From the NCBI GenBank assembly GCA_014323675.1, contig JACONN010000006.1:310001-374000 (forward strand): 64,000 nt of DNA, in the 5' to 3' direction. This DNA comes from Hormoscilla sp. GM7CHS1pb (GTDB lineage: Bacteria > Cyanobacteriota > Cyanobacteriia > Cyanobacteriales > Desertifilaceae). The first letter of the stretch is position 1. Every line of letters begins with the position of its first letter. Shown here piece by piece: positions 52,371-61,108 of the stretch. The position numbers and the translations under genes were made by a program. The notes under the pieces were generated by a model. The model saw only the letters and a program-made list of their open reading frames with translations. It was not told the DNA's origin and searched no databases.

Positions 52371-52682
52371 ATGAATATCCGGACTTTTCGTCAAATTCAC
52401 CGCACAGTAGCACCGTTGGTTTTATTGCCTTTGTTGGTCACGGTAATAACTGGCCTAGCCTACCGACTGGGAAAAAGTTGGTTTGGGCTGTCCAGAGAGC
52501 AAGTCCATTTTTTAATGGTGATTCATGAAGGAGAGTACTTGGGGCATCAACTGGAGCCCATTTACGTGCTTTTAAATGCTTTGGGACTGCTGTTTATGTT
52601 GACTACAGGTATAGGGATGTTGCTGCAAAATATCAGCAAGGCCAGTTTTTTTTCCAAGAAACGTTCTGAAGAAAAAACCTAG
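52371..52682 (+). CDS. PepSY-associated-type small membrane protein
   Basis: 103 residues. RTFRQIHRTVAPLVLLPLLV, then two more hydrophobic segments with VIHEGEYLGHQLEPIYVLLN between them. The HR...H pattern and length fit small PepSY-associated membrane proteins of cyanobacteria. The His residues could bind metal or heme; no function is established. Confidence 0.65.
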   Translation: MNIRTFRQIHRTVAPLVLLPLLVTVITGLAYRLGKSWFGLSREQVHFLMVIHEGEYLGHQLEPIYVLLNALGLLFMLTTGIGMLLQNISKASFFSKKRSEEKT

Positions 52683-52794
52683 AAATAAGCATCGTGCAGA
52701 TTGAAAGCCAGAGGTAGCGATCGGGGTTATTCTGGCTTTTGAAATTATAGGAGAGGGACTGACAATTCCAAATCCAAAATTCCAAATTCAAAAT

Positions 52795-52848
52795 TGACAA
52801 CTGACCACTGACCACCGACAACTAACCACTGACAACTGACCACTGGAC
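52795..52848. repeat. Heptanucleotide repeats (ACTGACC type)
   Basis: AACTGACCACTGACCACCGA and similar 7-bp degenerate units, a known cyanobacterial short tandem repeat class. Also at 38400-38440 and 10728-10760. Confidence 0.65.
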
Positions 52849-52967
52849 CGTCAGGCCGTTTCGATGTACTCAGCGGAGGGTTCCCGGAGCGTGCGCGCCC
52901 CACTGCTTAATGTGCTCTGCGTGCGCTATTCGCACTACGCAGAGCACATTAATCGCACATCGAGGTC

Positions 52968-53492
52968 TCAAAGGTCGGTCCCATCTGCCATATCCAACCC
53001 AGAATGAGGACAGGACCAATCACTAGGTAATAAAGATGGCCATCCCTGGCGCAGGGCTTCCAGACAGACGCCATAAATAGTCAGCTGACAGTCCAGCAGG
53101 TGAAATCCGGAAGCTTCCGCTTGCTTCAGACCCAGCTTTGAGATCAGCTCGTTTTTGAACTCCACCGTCCTGTGGCACTGAACGCAAACCAGATGGTGAT
53201 GATGATTCGGGTATGGCGGGTTGATTTCATAATGTTTATGCCCTTCTGCCAGCTCCACTTCCCGCAAAATCCCGATCCGAGCCATTAAATTCAATGTCCG
53301 ATAGACCGTCGAGAGGCTGAGCCGCTCTCCTCGATCCTTGAGGATATTGTGCAGGTCCTCTGCACTCAGATGGTTCCCTTGGGGAAGTCTTTGGAAGACA
53401 TCCAGGATTTTTTCCCGTTGGGGGGTGAGGCGAAAGCCCCTCTGATTCAAATCAGACTTCAGCGAAGTCGCCGTATAAACAGCCTTGAGCAT
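52968..53492 (-). CDS. fur: Ferric uptake regulator (Fur family)
   Basis: 174 residues. Winged helix GFRLTPQREKILDVFQRLPQ...LSLSTVYRTLNLMARIGIL; metal-binding HKHYE and HHHHLVCVQC. The sequence is closest in my memory to cyanobacterial FurA. The C-terminus has IYGVCLEALRQGW where a second CxxC or CPEAQ would be expected, then a 15-residue extension. It should repress iron-uptake genes when iron is high. It lies about 1.3 kb from futC, separated by repeats. Confidence 0.9.
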   Translation of the reverse strand: MLKAVYTATSLKSDLNQRGFRLTPQREKILDVFQRLPQGNHLSAEDLHNILKDRGERLSLSTVYRTLNLMARIGILREVELAEGHKHYEINPPYPNHHHHLVCVQCHRTVEFKNELISKLGLKQAEASGFHLLDCQLTIYGVCLEALRQGWPSLLPSDWSCPHSGLDMADGTDL

Positions 53493-53607
53493 TTTCTCAA
53501 TAACTCCTTGTTAATGTCAACTGTTCTGGCTTATTAGTAAATATTTGCATAAATATTCTCATGTATGATATGCTAAATGACTGATTTCCTACCTGCTGCC
53601 ACCGGTA

Positions 53608-53846
53608 CTGGGGCAGACCGGATATCAGCCGCTCGCTCCTGCCGGAGCATCAGATTGTTAAGAAAAATTTATTTTTGCTCAAAGTATTGCTATTTATTTT
53701 TAATAAGGCTAGATTAGATTTTAACGTTGCCATGTGTGTTCTCCTCTCAATAGGCAAGGGTCTCAAATGGTGTCAGGCGTTATCCTCTAGCCAATTGGCT
53801 AGTCAGGAGTAGCGGTCTCCTGACACCATTTTTTTGCAAAATTTTA
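53608..53846. repeat. Direct repeat copy 1 with terminator-like hairpin
   Basis: About 235 bp, repeated at 54110-54347 with over 90 percent match by eye. It begins GGGGCAGACCGGATATCAGC and contains TTAATAAGGCTAGATTAGAT and GTGTTCTCCTCTCAATA. It ends with the stem GGTGTCAGG/CCTGACACC enclosing CTAGCCAATTGGCTAG, followed by seven Ts. No open frame. It could be a small RNA gene with its terminator. Confidence 0.7.
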
Positions 53847-53857
53847 TCATTTACTTG

Positions 53858-54058
53858 GGGCTTGCTGAAAAAGTCTCCAGATCGAATGCACGAGGTCACA
53901 CAGCTTGAAAAATGGTTTTGTCGTCCCCAAGAAACCCGACGATAACTGGCGCAAGTGCAAAGTAAATGAGTCTCCAGATGTCATTACAAGGCACTTGTTG
54001 GGGGTCTAAAATGCCTGAAAACCTTATCGCAAGGCTTCTAGTTATATTCAGCAAGCCC
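53858..54058. mobile_element. MITE-like element with GGGCTTGCTGAA ends
   Basis: 201 bp bounded by GGGCTTGCTGAA and TTCAGCAAGCCC. It contains no gene; possibly an internally deleted insertion sequence. It lies exactly between the two hairpin copies. No clear target duplication was found. Confidence 0.6.
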
Positions 54059-54109
54059 TAATTGCAGTAGGGTGGGCACCGCCCATCTTACTGCTTGTGG
54101 CTTAGCTAG

Positions 54110-54347
54110 CTGGGGCAGACCGGATATCAGCCGCTCGCTCCTGCCGGAGCATCAGATTGTTAAGAAAAATAAATTTTTGCTGAAAGTATTGCCATTTTTT
54201 TTTTAATAAGGCTAGATTAGATTTTAACGTTGCCATGTGTGTTCTCCTCTCAATACGGCAAGGGTCTCAAGTGGTGTCAGGCGTTCTCCTCTAGCCAATT
54301 GGCTAGTCAAGAGTAGCGGTTCCTGACACCATTTTTTTTTTGCAATA
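54110..54347. repeat. Direct repeat copy 2 with terminator-like hairpin
   Basis: Same elements as 53608-53846. The stem GGTGTCAGG/CCTGACACC is kept and the poly-T is nine long. The inner TAGTCAGG has become TAGTCAAG. A third, weaker relative of the GTTCTCCTC segment occurs near 54510. No gene is seen in 54348-54800; GTGGGCACCGCCCAC repeats occur at 54070 and 54371. Confidence 0.7.
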
Positions 54348-54806
54348 GATTGGCATTTAGCGGTCCTAGGGTGGGCACCGCCCACCTTACCGCTGGTAGC
54401 TTAGCCGGCTGTCGGCAGCCTTTGGCCTGGAATAGCGCCGGCAGCGGTCCCGCTCAAATATTTTCCAAAATACTTGCTAAATAATTTCAATAGGAGTAGA
54501 TTAGATATTGGTGTTCTCCTCGAAAGGACAGAGAGAAATAAAGAATTCCTCTCTGTCCTATCTTTTCTTTTCTGAGAGGGTAAGATAGGCCGCACACCTT
54601 ACCTGGTATCAAGGGTTTTAGTTGACGCCGGTTTCTGTCCTGGCAGAATAGCAGCTTTATTGTTGGACAGGTGGAAGGGAATTTCCTCCAGATCCTGGTG
54701 GTTCGAGTGACAACTGACAAATGACAATGGGCAGTTTTATCAGTTTTGTGTTATCTTGGGGAGCGGTTTGGCTTATTTGATAATATATCTCAAAAGTATT
54801 GCCCAG

Positions 54807-55868
54807 ATGGAAAAACCCGTTATTGTCCAGATAGAGGGTGTGACCAGACAGTTTGACAAAAGTACGCTGCCAGCGGTGGATGAGGTGACATTGAGCCTAC
54901 AGCGATCGGACATCCTGGGGTTGTTAGGACCATCAGGCTGTGGCAAAACCACGCTGTTACGGTTAGTAGCAGGTTTTGAGCAGCCCCAGGCAGGGCATGT
55001 GGCCCTAGCAGGAAGACCGGTAGCAGGAGGGGGCTATTGGGTGCCTCCAGAAAAGCGCGACGTCGGTATCGTCTTTCAAGATTATGCCCTGTTTCCCCAT
55101 CTGACGGTGGCCCAGAATATTGCCTTTGGCTTGCAACAAGGTAGGTTAAAAAAGTCCAATTCAGTGCAAACACGTGTCAATGAAGTGCTGGCCCTAGTAG
55201 GACTGGAAGGACTGCAAAAGCGCTATCCCCACCAACTATCTGGGGGACAGCAGCAACGGGTGGCCCTGGCCCGAGCCTTAGCACCGGCACCAGCATTAAT
55301 TTTGTTGGACGAACCCCTGAGTAATTTAGACGTGCAAGTGCGTTTGAGACTGCGGGAAGAAATTCGCAGGATTCTCAAAACTAGCGGTACTACTGGTATT
55401 TTTGTGACGCACGATCGGGAAGAAGCAATGGCGATCGCGGACTGGGTAGGAGTGATGCGGCAAGGAAAGTTAGAACAGTTAGGAACGCCAGAGGAAGTAT
55501 ACCAGCAACCAGGGACGAGGTTTGTAGCGGAGTTTGTTACTCAAGCCAACTTTATCCCAGCTCGCCGCCGAGGTCAACTGTGGGAAACGGAAGTAGGTAG
55601 TTTTGAGGCCAAAACTGTGGGGACAGCAGATTTTGACATTGGCGATCTGACGATCCGGCAAGAAGATTTAATTTTGAAACCAGATGAGCAAGGAAAAGTA
55701 GCGATCGCGGAGCGACAATTTCTGGGTCGGGAATACCATTACAGTTTAGTGACGGCATCTGGCAGAGAACTAAAAGCGCGTGCCAAAGGATCTTCCCCCC
55801 TGCCGGTAGGAACAAAAGTACAGCTAGCTATTGCCAAAGGAACCCTGGAAGTCTTCCCATGTTTGTAG
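54807..55868 (+). CDS. futC: Ferric iron ABC transporter ATP-binding protein (FutC/FbpC-like)
   Basis: ATPase of an Fe(III) importer. Walker A LLGPSGCGKTTLLRL, Q-loop VFQDYALFPHLTV, signature LSGGQQQRVALARAL, Walker B ALILLDEPLSNLD, H-loop FVTHDREEAMA, then a TOBE-like C-terminal domain. ATG 54807 (MEKPVIVQIEG) fits the family better than the upstream ATG at 54756. It is followed 250 bp later by the permease and, on the other strand at the window end, by futA. Confidence 0.9.
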   Translation: MEKPVIVQIEGVTRQFDKSTLPAVDEVTLSLQRSDILGLLGPSGCGKTTLLRLVAGFEQPQAGHVALAGRPVAGGGYWVPPEKRDVGIVFQDYALFPHLTVAQNIAFGLQQGRLKKSNSVQTRVNEVLALVGLEGLQKRYPHQLSGGQQQRVALARALAPAPALILLDEPLSNLDVQVRLRLREEIRRILKTSGTTGIFVTHDREEAMAIADWVGVMRQGKLEQLGTPEEVYQQPGTRFVAEFVTQANFIPARRRGQLWETEVGSFEAKTVGTADFDIGDLTIRQEDLILKPDEQGKVAIAERQFLGREYHYSLVTASGRELKARAKGSSPLPVGTKVQLAIAKGTLEVFPCL

Positions 55869-55987
55869 TAAGCGCTTTAGCTATTATGTCGTCAGTGCTA
55901 AATAACAAAGACCTTTTTTACTCCCTACTAAAAAACTAATAATATCAAATCCGGTTAAATGCCAAAAGATCAAAATTGATCGCAACT

Positions 55988-56061
55988 GTAGGTTGGGTTG
56001 AGGCACGAAACCCAACAGCAGCAAGCCCTGTTGGGTTTCGCTAGGGCTCTACCCAACCTAC
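55988..56061. repeat. GTAGGTTGGGT / ACCCAACCTAC palindrome
   Basis: Outer arms GTAGGTTGGGT/ACCCAACCTAC; inner CGAAACCCAAC/GTTGGGTTTCG. A half-copy lies at 58254-58283 and reads GTAGGTTGGGTTTCGTGCCT. Confidence 0.8.
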
Positions 56062-56119
56062 TAAGATATCTTTTTTATTATGGTTAATCCAGCCGATCTG
56101 ATATAAATTACAAAGGTAA

Positions 56120-57813
56120 GTGCAAAATAAACAAAGCATGAGAATCAATTACCAATTACCAAATTCTACTTTAATGTTGCAGCGTCTAGTGCCGGGCGGA
56201 TGGATAGCTGTAACGATCGCGATCGCGCTTTTAGTCTCGACACCAGTTTTGTTCGTACTGGGAAACATCTTCGCGGACAATAGCGAGGTGTGGAATCATC
56301 TAGCGGAGACAGTATTACCGCGCTACATGGCAAACTCATTGTGGTTAATGCTGGGAGTAGGAACGGGGGTATTGCTGATCGGAGTGGGCACGGCCTGGTT
56401 AGTAACCGCGTGCAGTTTTTGGGGCAGTCAAATATTTGAATGGGCGCTACTATTGCCTCTAGCTACACCTGCCTATCTGCTAGCCTACAGTTACACTGAA
56501 TTATTAGAATATTACGGTCCCGTACAGATGACCCTGCGGGACTGGTTTGGTTGGACTAGCGTCGGGGACTACTGGTTTCCCAACGTGCGATCGCTTGGGG
56601 GGCAATTCTGCTATTAACCCTGGTACTGTATCCCTACGTTTACCTGTTAGCGCGAGTTGCCTTTTTGGAACAATGTACCTGTACCTTAGAAGCGAGTCGC
56701 AGTCTGGGTTGCGGTCCCTGGCGCAGTTTTGCTACAGTGGCCCTCCCCCTAGCACGACCTGCCATAATGGCCGGGTTATCCCTAGCATTAATGGAAACCC
56801 TGAGTGACTTTGGCACGGTACAGTTTTTTGGCGTAGACACATTTACTACGGGCATCTATCGCACCTGGTTTGGCATGGGAGAACGAGTCGCAGCCGCTCA
56901 ATTAGCAGCTTTTCTGTTATTATTTATCTTTGGGCTAATTTTACTAGAGCGTTGGTCCCGTCGTCAAGCCAAATATTATCAAAGTGGTAGTGACTACAGT
57001 CGCCTGCAACCCTATCAACTCCAAGGAATTCGTGCCACCTTGGCAAGTATAGCATGTTTTGTACCCTTGAGTCTAGGTTTTCTGCTGCCCGCTGGCCTCT
57101 TGCTACAGATGACTTGGGAAAATCCAGAAACTATAAACGATCGCTTTTGGGGTTTAGCGACCAACAGCTTTATATTAGCAGTGATTACAGCTATATTAGC
57201 AGTGCTCGTTGCTGTAATCATCGCTTATGGAGTGCGGTTGCAATCCCATATTGCCATGGAACTAGCCGCCCGGGTGACGGCAATGGGCTATGCTATTCCT
57301 GGTTCGGTGATTGCAGTTGGCATTCTCATCCCTATTGGCAGACTCGATAACGCGATCGATGGTTGGATGCGGGCCACCTTTGGCATCTCCACCGGTTTGC
57401 TACTGAGTGGGACGATCGCGGCCTTAATCTTCGCCTATCTAGTCCGTTTCCTAGCAGTTTCCTTCGGCACAGTAGAGTCCAGTTTAAGCAAAATCAAGCC
57501 CAACCTCGATGATGCGGCCCGCAGTCTCGGTCACAGTCCCACTAGCACTTTACTGCGAGTCCACGCATCGATGATGGGGGGCGGTTTACTGACAGCAGCA
57601 ATGCTAGTATTTGTAGACGTGATGAAGGAATTGCCAGCAACCCTGATTATCCGACCTTTTAACTTTGACACTTTAGCAATTCGGGTGTATAATTTAGCTT
57701 CTGACGAGCGTTTAGCTGAAGCAGCAGCACCCGCATTGGCGATCGTTCTCGTGGGGATTATACCCGTGATTTTCTTGAGTTGGCAAATCGCTGTCCGATC
57801 GCATCATCGCTAA
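56120..57813 (+). pseudogene. futB: Ferric iron ABC transporter permease (FutB-like), frameshifted
   Basis: Fused two-domain permease with about 12 membrane helices. EAA-type loops are EASRSLGCGPWRSFATVALP (first half) and DDAARSLGHSPTSTLLRVHA (second half), and KELPATLIIRPFNFDTLAIR is typical of Fe(III) permeases. The first frame (56120-56617) breaks at RSLGGQFCY; the next continues AILLLTLVLYPYVYLLARVA to 57813. The GGGGGG at 56597-56602 needs a seventh G. Restored length is about 564. ATG at 56138 (MRINYQ) is an alternative start. Confidence 0.9.
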
Positions 57814-57832
57814 GAATAGAGACCGCCTTACT

Positions 57833-57970
57833 CGTTCCCTGGCGGAGCCAGGGAACGCACACCAGAGGCTCTGCCTCCCGAGTGAGAGCCGCTATACTGG
57901 TAATCATGTCCAGCCAGAGACTGGTCCCCTCTCAATATGCGTTCCCAGCCAGAGACTGCCAACGAAGTAA
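57833..57970. repeat. Composite repeat copy 1 (flanks Uma2 remnant)
   Basis: CGTTCCCTGGCGGAGCCAGG hairpin, CAGAGGCTCTGCCTC, GCCGCTATACTGGTAATCAT and CGTTCCCAGCCAGAGA-TGCCAACGA in the same order as at 58298-58445. Confidence 0.75.
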
Positions 57971-57994
57971 TAGCGAGAATTTACTGTTTGAGCC

Positions 57995-58256
57995 ATGACC
58001 CAAGCCATTACTAAACCCAAGTTGGCGTTGCACAACCCTTATCATCCCGTAGTTATGCAACGCCACGTTTTGAATATGCCGCCAAAGGTATCCCGGAATA
58101 TTGGATTGTGGATGCCTCTAAGAACAGAATTACTATCTTGAGGTTGGTGGATGGTTTCTATGAAGAAGCCATTTTTGAGGGAAACGCATTATCTCTGGAA
58201 CCCTCCCCGACCTGGACTTGACCGCTGAACAGGTGTCGATCGCTAAAAAGTTGTAG
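57995..58256 (+). pseudogene. Uma2 (DUF820) family remnant
   Basis: Start MTQAITKPK is cut by a GGCGTTGCACAACCC/ATGCAACGCC palindrome (58024-58063). The Uma2 core EYAAKGIPEYWIVDASKNRI then continues, with a late frameshift (PSPTWT for a PDLDLTAEQV ending). The first half of the nuclease-like domain is missing. Flanked by the two composite repeats. Confidence 0.7.
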
Positions 58257-58297
58257 GTTGGGTTTCGTGCCTCAACCCAACCAAGAGATGTTGTTTT

Positions 58298-58445
58298 TAC
58301 TCGTTCCCAGGTAGAACCTGGGAACGTACATCAGAGGCTCTGCCTCGCGAGTGGGAGCCGCTATACTGGTAATCATGTCATAGTTGCGAGACTGGAAGCG
58401 TCCCCTCTTAATAGTCGTTCCCAGCCAGAGATTGCCAACGAGGTA
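58298..58445. repeat. Composite repeat copy 2 (flanks Uma2 remnant)
   Basis: CGTTCCCAGGTAGAACCTGG hairpin then the same series as copy 1. The stem has compensating differences (CCCAGG/CCTGGG here, CCCTGG/CCAGGG in copy 1). In 58446-58933 a minus-strand stretch reading ERQTVEHLLTFQEYLEYKAI may be a gene fragment; otherwise no gene. Confidence 0.75.
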
Positions 58446-58933
58446 ATACTATACGGGTGGGTTTCTGGCGATCGCTTTATATTCAAGATATTCTTGGAAG
58501 GTTAACAGATGTTCGACTGTTTGACGTTCAATTTCAGGAGGTCATAATGCTAGATATCTGGTGCGATCGCGTTCTTTGACTATTTTATCTCATCTCAACT
58601 TTCTGTGCTGGTTGATTCGCCCCCGAAGTTTATGCGGGGCCCTAGGAATGTGCAGAACTTGACTTGCGCCGGTGAGACCTATGACCCCGGCGGAGCTGCA
58701 CGCGAAATCGCGCATCACCGAAGCTGTTCTGGATCGCGGCTCTGGGGCTGCCAGTCTTTCCCAGAGGCTCCAGATACTTTATTGCAAATATTTATTATTA
58801 CAAATTAAAATAATCATTAAATTTTGATTCCTTCTTACCAGGTTGAGCCTGATAAAGAAAAACAGAGGCTCTGCCTATTGTAGCTTGTAGCAACTGAGGC
58901 CAGATGTGAATTAAAATAAATTATCAGCTATAA

Positions 58934-60851
58934 TTGAAAAGAGTTACTAATAAGGGCAGGAAGACTCAGATGATCGCAAAAGTGCAGGCATTGTGGAATG
59001 CTGTAACTAAGGCTAGATTCAGCTGGAGAAGTCACGTCCCTGTGTGGCTGAGCCTGATGGTAGGGATAGGACTGTCTACAGTGGCCTCGGGAATAGTCTG
59101 GAAGTGGGAGTTAGCGAAAACCCAGCAGCAATTCGATCGGCGGGCAGATAATCTCGCCTTTGCTTTTCAGCAGAATATAGACGAATATGCGCAACTCACC
59201 CAGGCTCTTGGGGCTTTTTACGATGCCGCCGATCGGGTCAGCAGAGCAGATTTTACCGAGTTCTCCCAACCCTTTTTGCTTCGCTATCCCGGGCTCTGGG
59301 CCTTAGGTTGGGCGCAGCGGGTTCTAGCTTCAGAACGAGAAGCTTACGCAGAATCAATGGTCGCACAAGGATTTCGTCAATTCAACATCTGGGAGAGAAA
59401 TGCCGATCGAAAAGCGATCGCGGCCAGTTCGCGTGCCGAATATCTTCCCAGTACCTATATCGAGTCACAAGAGCCGTTCAAACAGGCGATCGGGTTCGAT
59501 CATCAAACACCTTGACTTTTACCTGTTTGACATGCCTGTCGATCAACTTGAATCTGCCCTCAGCAAAGAATCAGTTAATGTAAATCAGGGCTTTCTGGCG
59601 TTTTACGACTCCAAACAGCGGCAGTTAGTAGAAGATCGGCAGCAGGCAGAAATAGCCCAGCTAAATGCTTCGTCCGGGAGATCGCGCAAAAACTGTCTCG
59701 ATAGTGATTGGACAGTCTGCATCCGCACCCTTAATGTCGCCGATCGAGAATGGTCACTGTTAATTCTGCCGACATCGGACTTTGCTGAGAAACCTTGGAC
59801 AGCAGTTGCGACTCTAGCGATCGGGTTACTCTTGACTAGCATTCTCGCGCTATACCTGGGGATGTCAATTAGACGGGCGGCTCAAACCCAACAGTTACTC
59901 GCTTCTTTAGAAAAGACCAATGTGGCCTTACAGCAATCTGATACTGAGTTGAGGTCGCAAAAAACGCAGCTAGAACAAGCCTTTCGTCAACTGCAACAAA
60001 CCCAAGCGCAACTGGTTCAGACAGAAAAAATGTCTAGCCTAGGTCAACTGGTGGCAGGAGTAGCACACGAAATCAATAACCCCGTCAGCTTTATCTACGG
60101 AAATATTAGTTTTGCTCAGAAGTACACCCGCAATTTGCTGGAGATGGTGAAGCTTTACGATCAGCATTGTCAAGATCCCCATCCGTCGATTAAAGAGTTA
60201 GCAGAGGCGATCGATCTAGATTTCCTGCTACAAGACTTTCCCGATATGCTATCCTCAATTAAAATCGGCGCTGAGCGACTGCGAGAAATCGTTAATTCTC
60301 TGCGCAAATTCTCCCGCAAAGACGAAGCTGAGGTGAAAGCCGTTGATATTCACGAGGGGATAGAAAGTACCCTGATGCTCCTGCAAAATCGGCTGAAAGC
60401 CACGCCAAAACGAGAGGCGATCGCCCTAATTAAAGAATACGGCAACTTGCCCCCGATCGAGTGCTATGCAGGACAGATGAATCAGGTTTTTATGAACATT
60501 ATCAGCAATGCGATCGATGCCCTGGAAGAGCTATTTTCAGGCAGATCCAGTTCCCGAGGGAAAGATTGGACTCCATCAGAAATCCCGACAATTCAGATTC
60601 GGACTGAAGTGGTAAAATCAGATCAGATCGCAATTAAAATTGCCGATAATGGACCGGGAATACCAGATGAAGTGAGAGAAAAAATCCTCGACCCCTTCTT
60701 TACTACTAAACCTGTGGGCAAAGGTACAGGTTTGGGGTTGTCTATTAGCTACCAGATCGTCACCGAAAAACATCAAGGTAGCTTGCAATGTATCTCAGCA
60801 CCAGGTCAAGGAACCGAGTTTTTGATTCAAATTCCTGTCAGTCAACTATAG
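58934..60851 (+). pseudogene. CHASE-domain sensor histidine kinase with internal deletion/frameshift
   Basis: N-terminal membrane helix (VWLSLMVGIGLSTVASGIV), CHASE sensor start (AFQQNIDEYAQLTQALGAFY, YPGLWALGWAQRV), then after the break LDFYLFDMPVDQLESALSKE, a second membrane helix (TAVATLAIGLLLTSILALYL), a coiled coil, H box VAGVAHEINNPVSFIYGN, N box NQVFMNIISNAIDALEEL, G1 IADNGPGIPDEV and G2 GKGTGLGLSIS. CHASE residues between FDHQTP (59514) and LDFYLFD (59508) are fewer than expected by roughly 70, so a deletion plus shift occurred here. Signal unknown; no partner regulator adjacent. Confidence 0.82.
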
Positions 60852-60887
60852 AGAAAGTTTAGCAGAATACTCAATAAACCCAGTTTC

Positions 60888-61078
60888 TCGTTCCCAGGGT
60901 CTCCCTGGGAACGAGCAGTCTGAGGCTCTGCCTCTTGTGAACAGCTTTCTCCTATGAGTGAGGAAGTTGGGCGATCGGGAACCCAGTTCCTCGTGACCAG
61001 GGAGACCCTGGTCACCAAGGGCGAATGGCAAGCATTAAGAAACCCGGTTTTTCCGAAAAACCGGGTTTCTTGGTCATT
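60888..61078. repeat. Palindromic repeat cluster and possible terminators
   Basis: CGTTCCCAGGGTCTCCCTGG-GAACG at 60888, CGTGACCAGGGAGACCCTGG-TCACC at 60990, and AACCCGGTTTTTCCGAAAAA-CCGGGTT at 61041. The last is a strong hairpin between convergent genes and may end transcription from either side. Confidence 0.65.
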
Positions 61079-61108
61079 GTTCGGGTTTATTGACAACAAC
61101 GAAAGAAA

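Noticed and set aside
61041..61069. Palindromic mobile unit
   Set aside because: AACCCGGTTTTTCCGAAAAACC-type hairpin lies between convergent genes and is better read as a bidirectional terminator or common cyanobacterial hairpin; no copy inside genes was seen.
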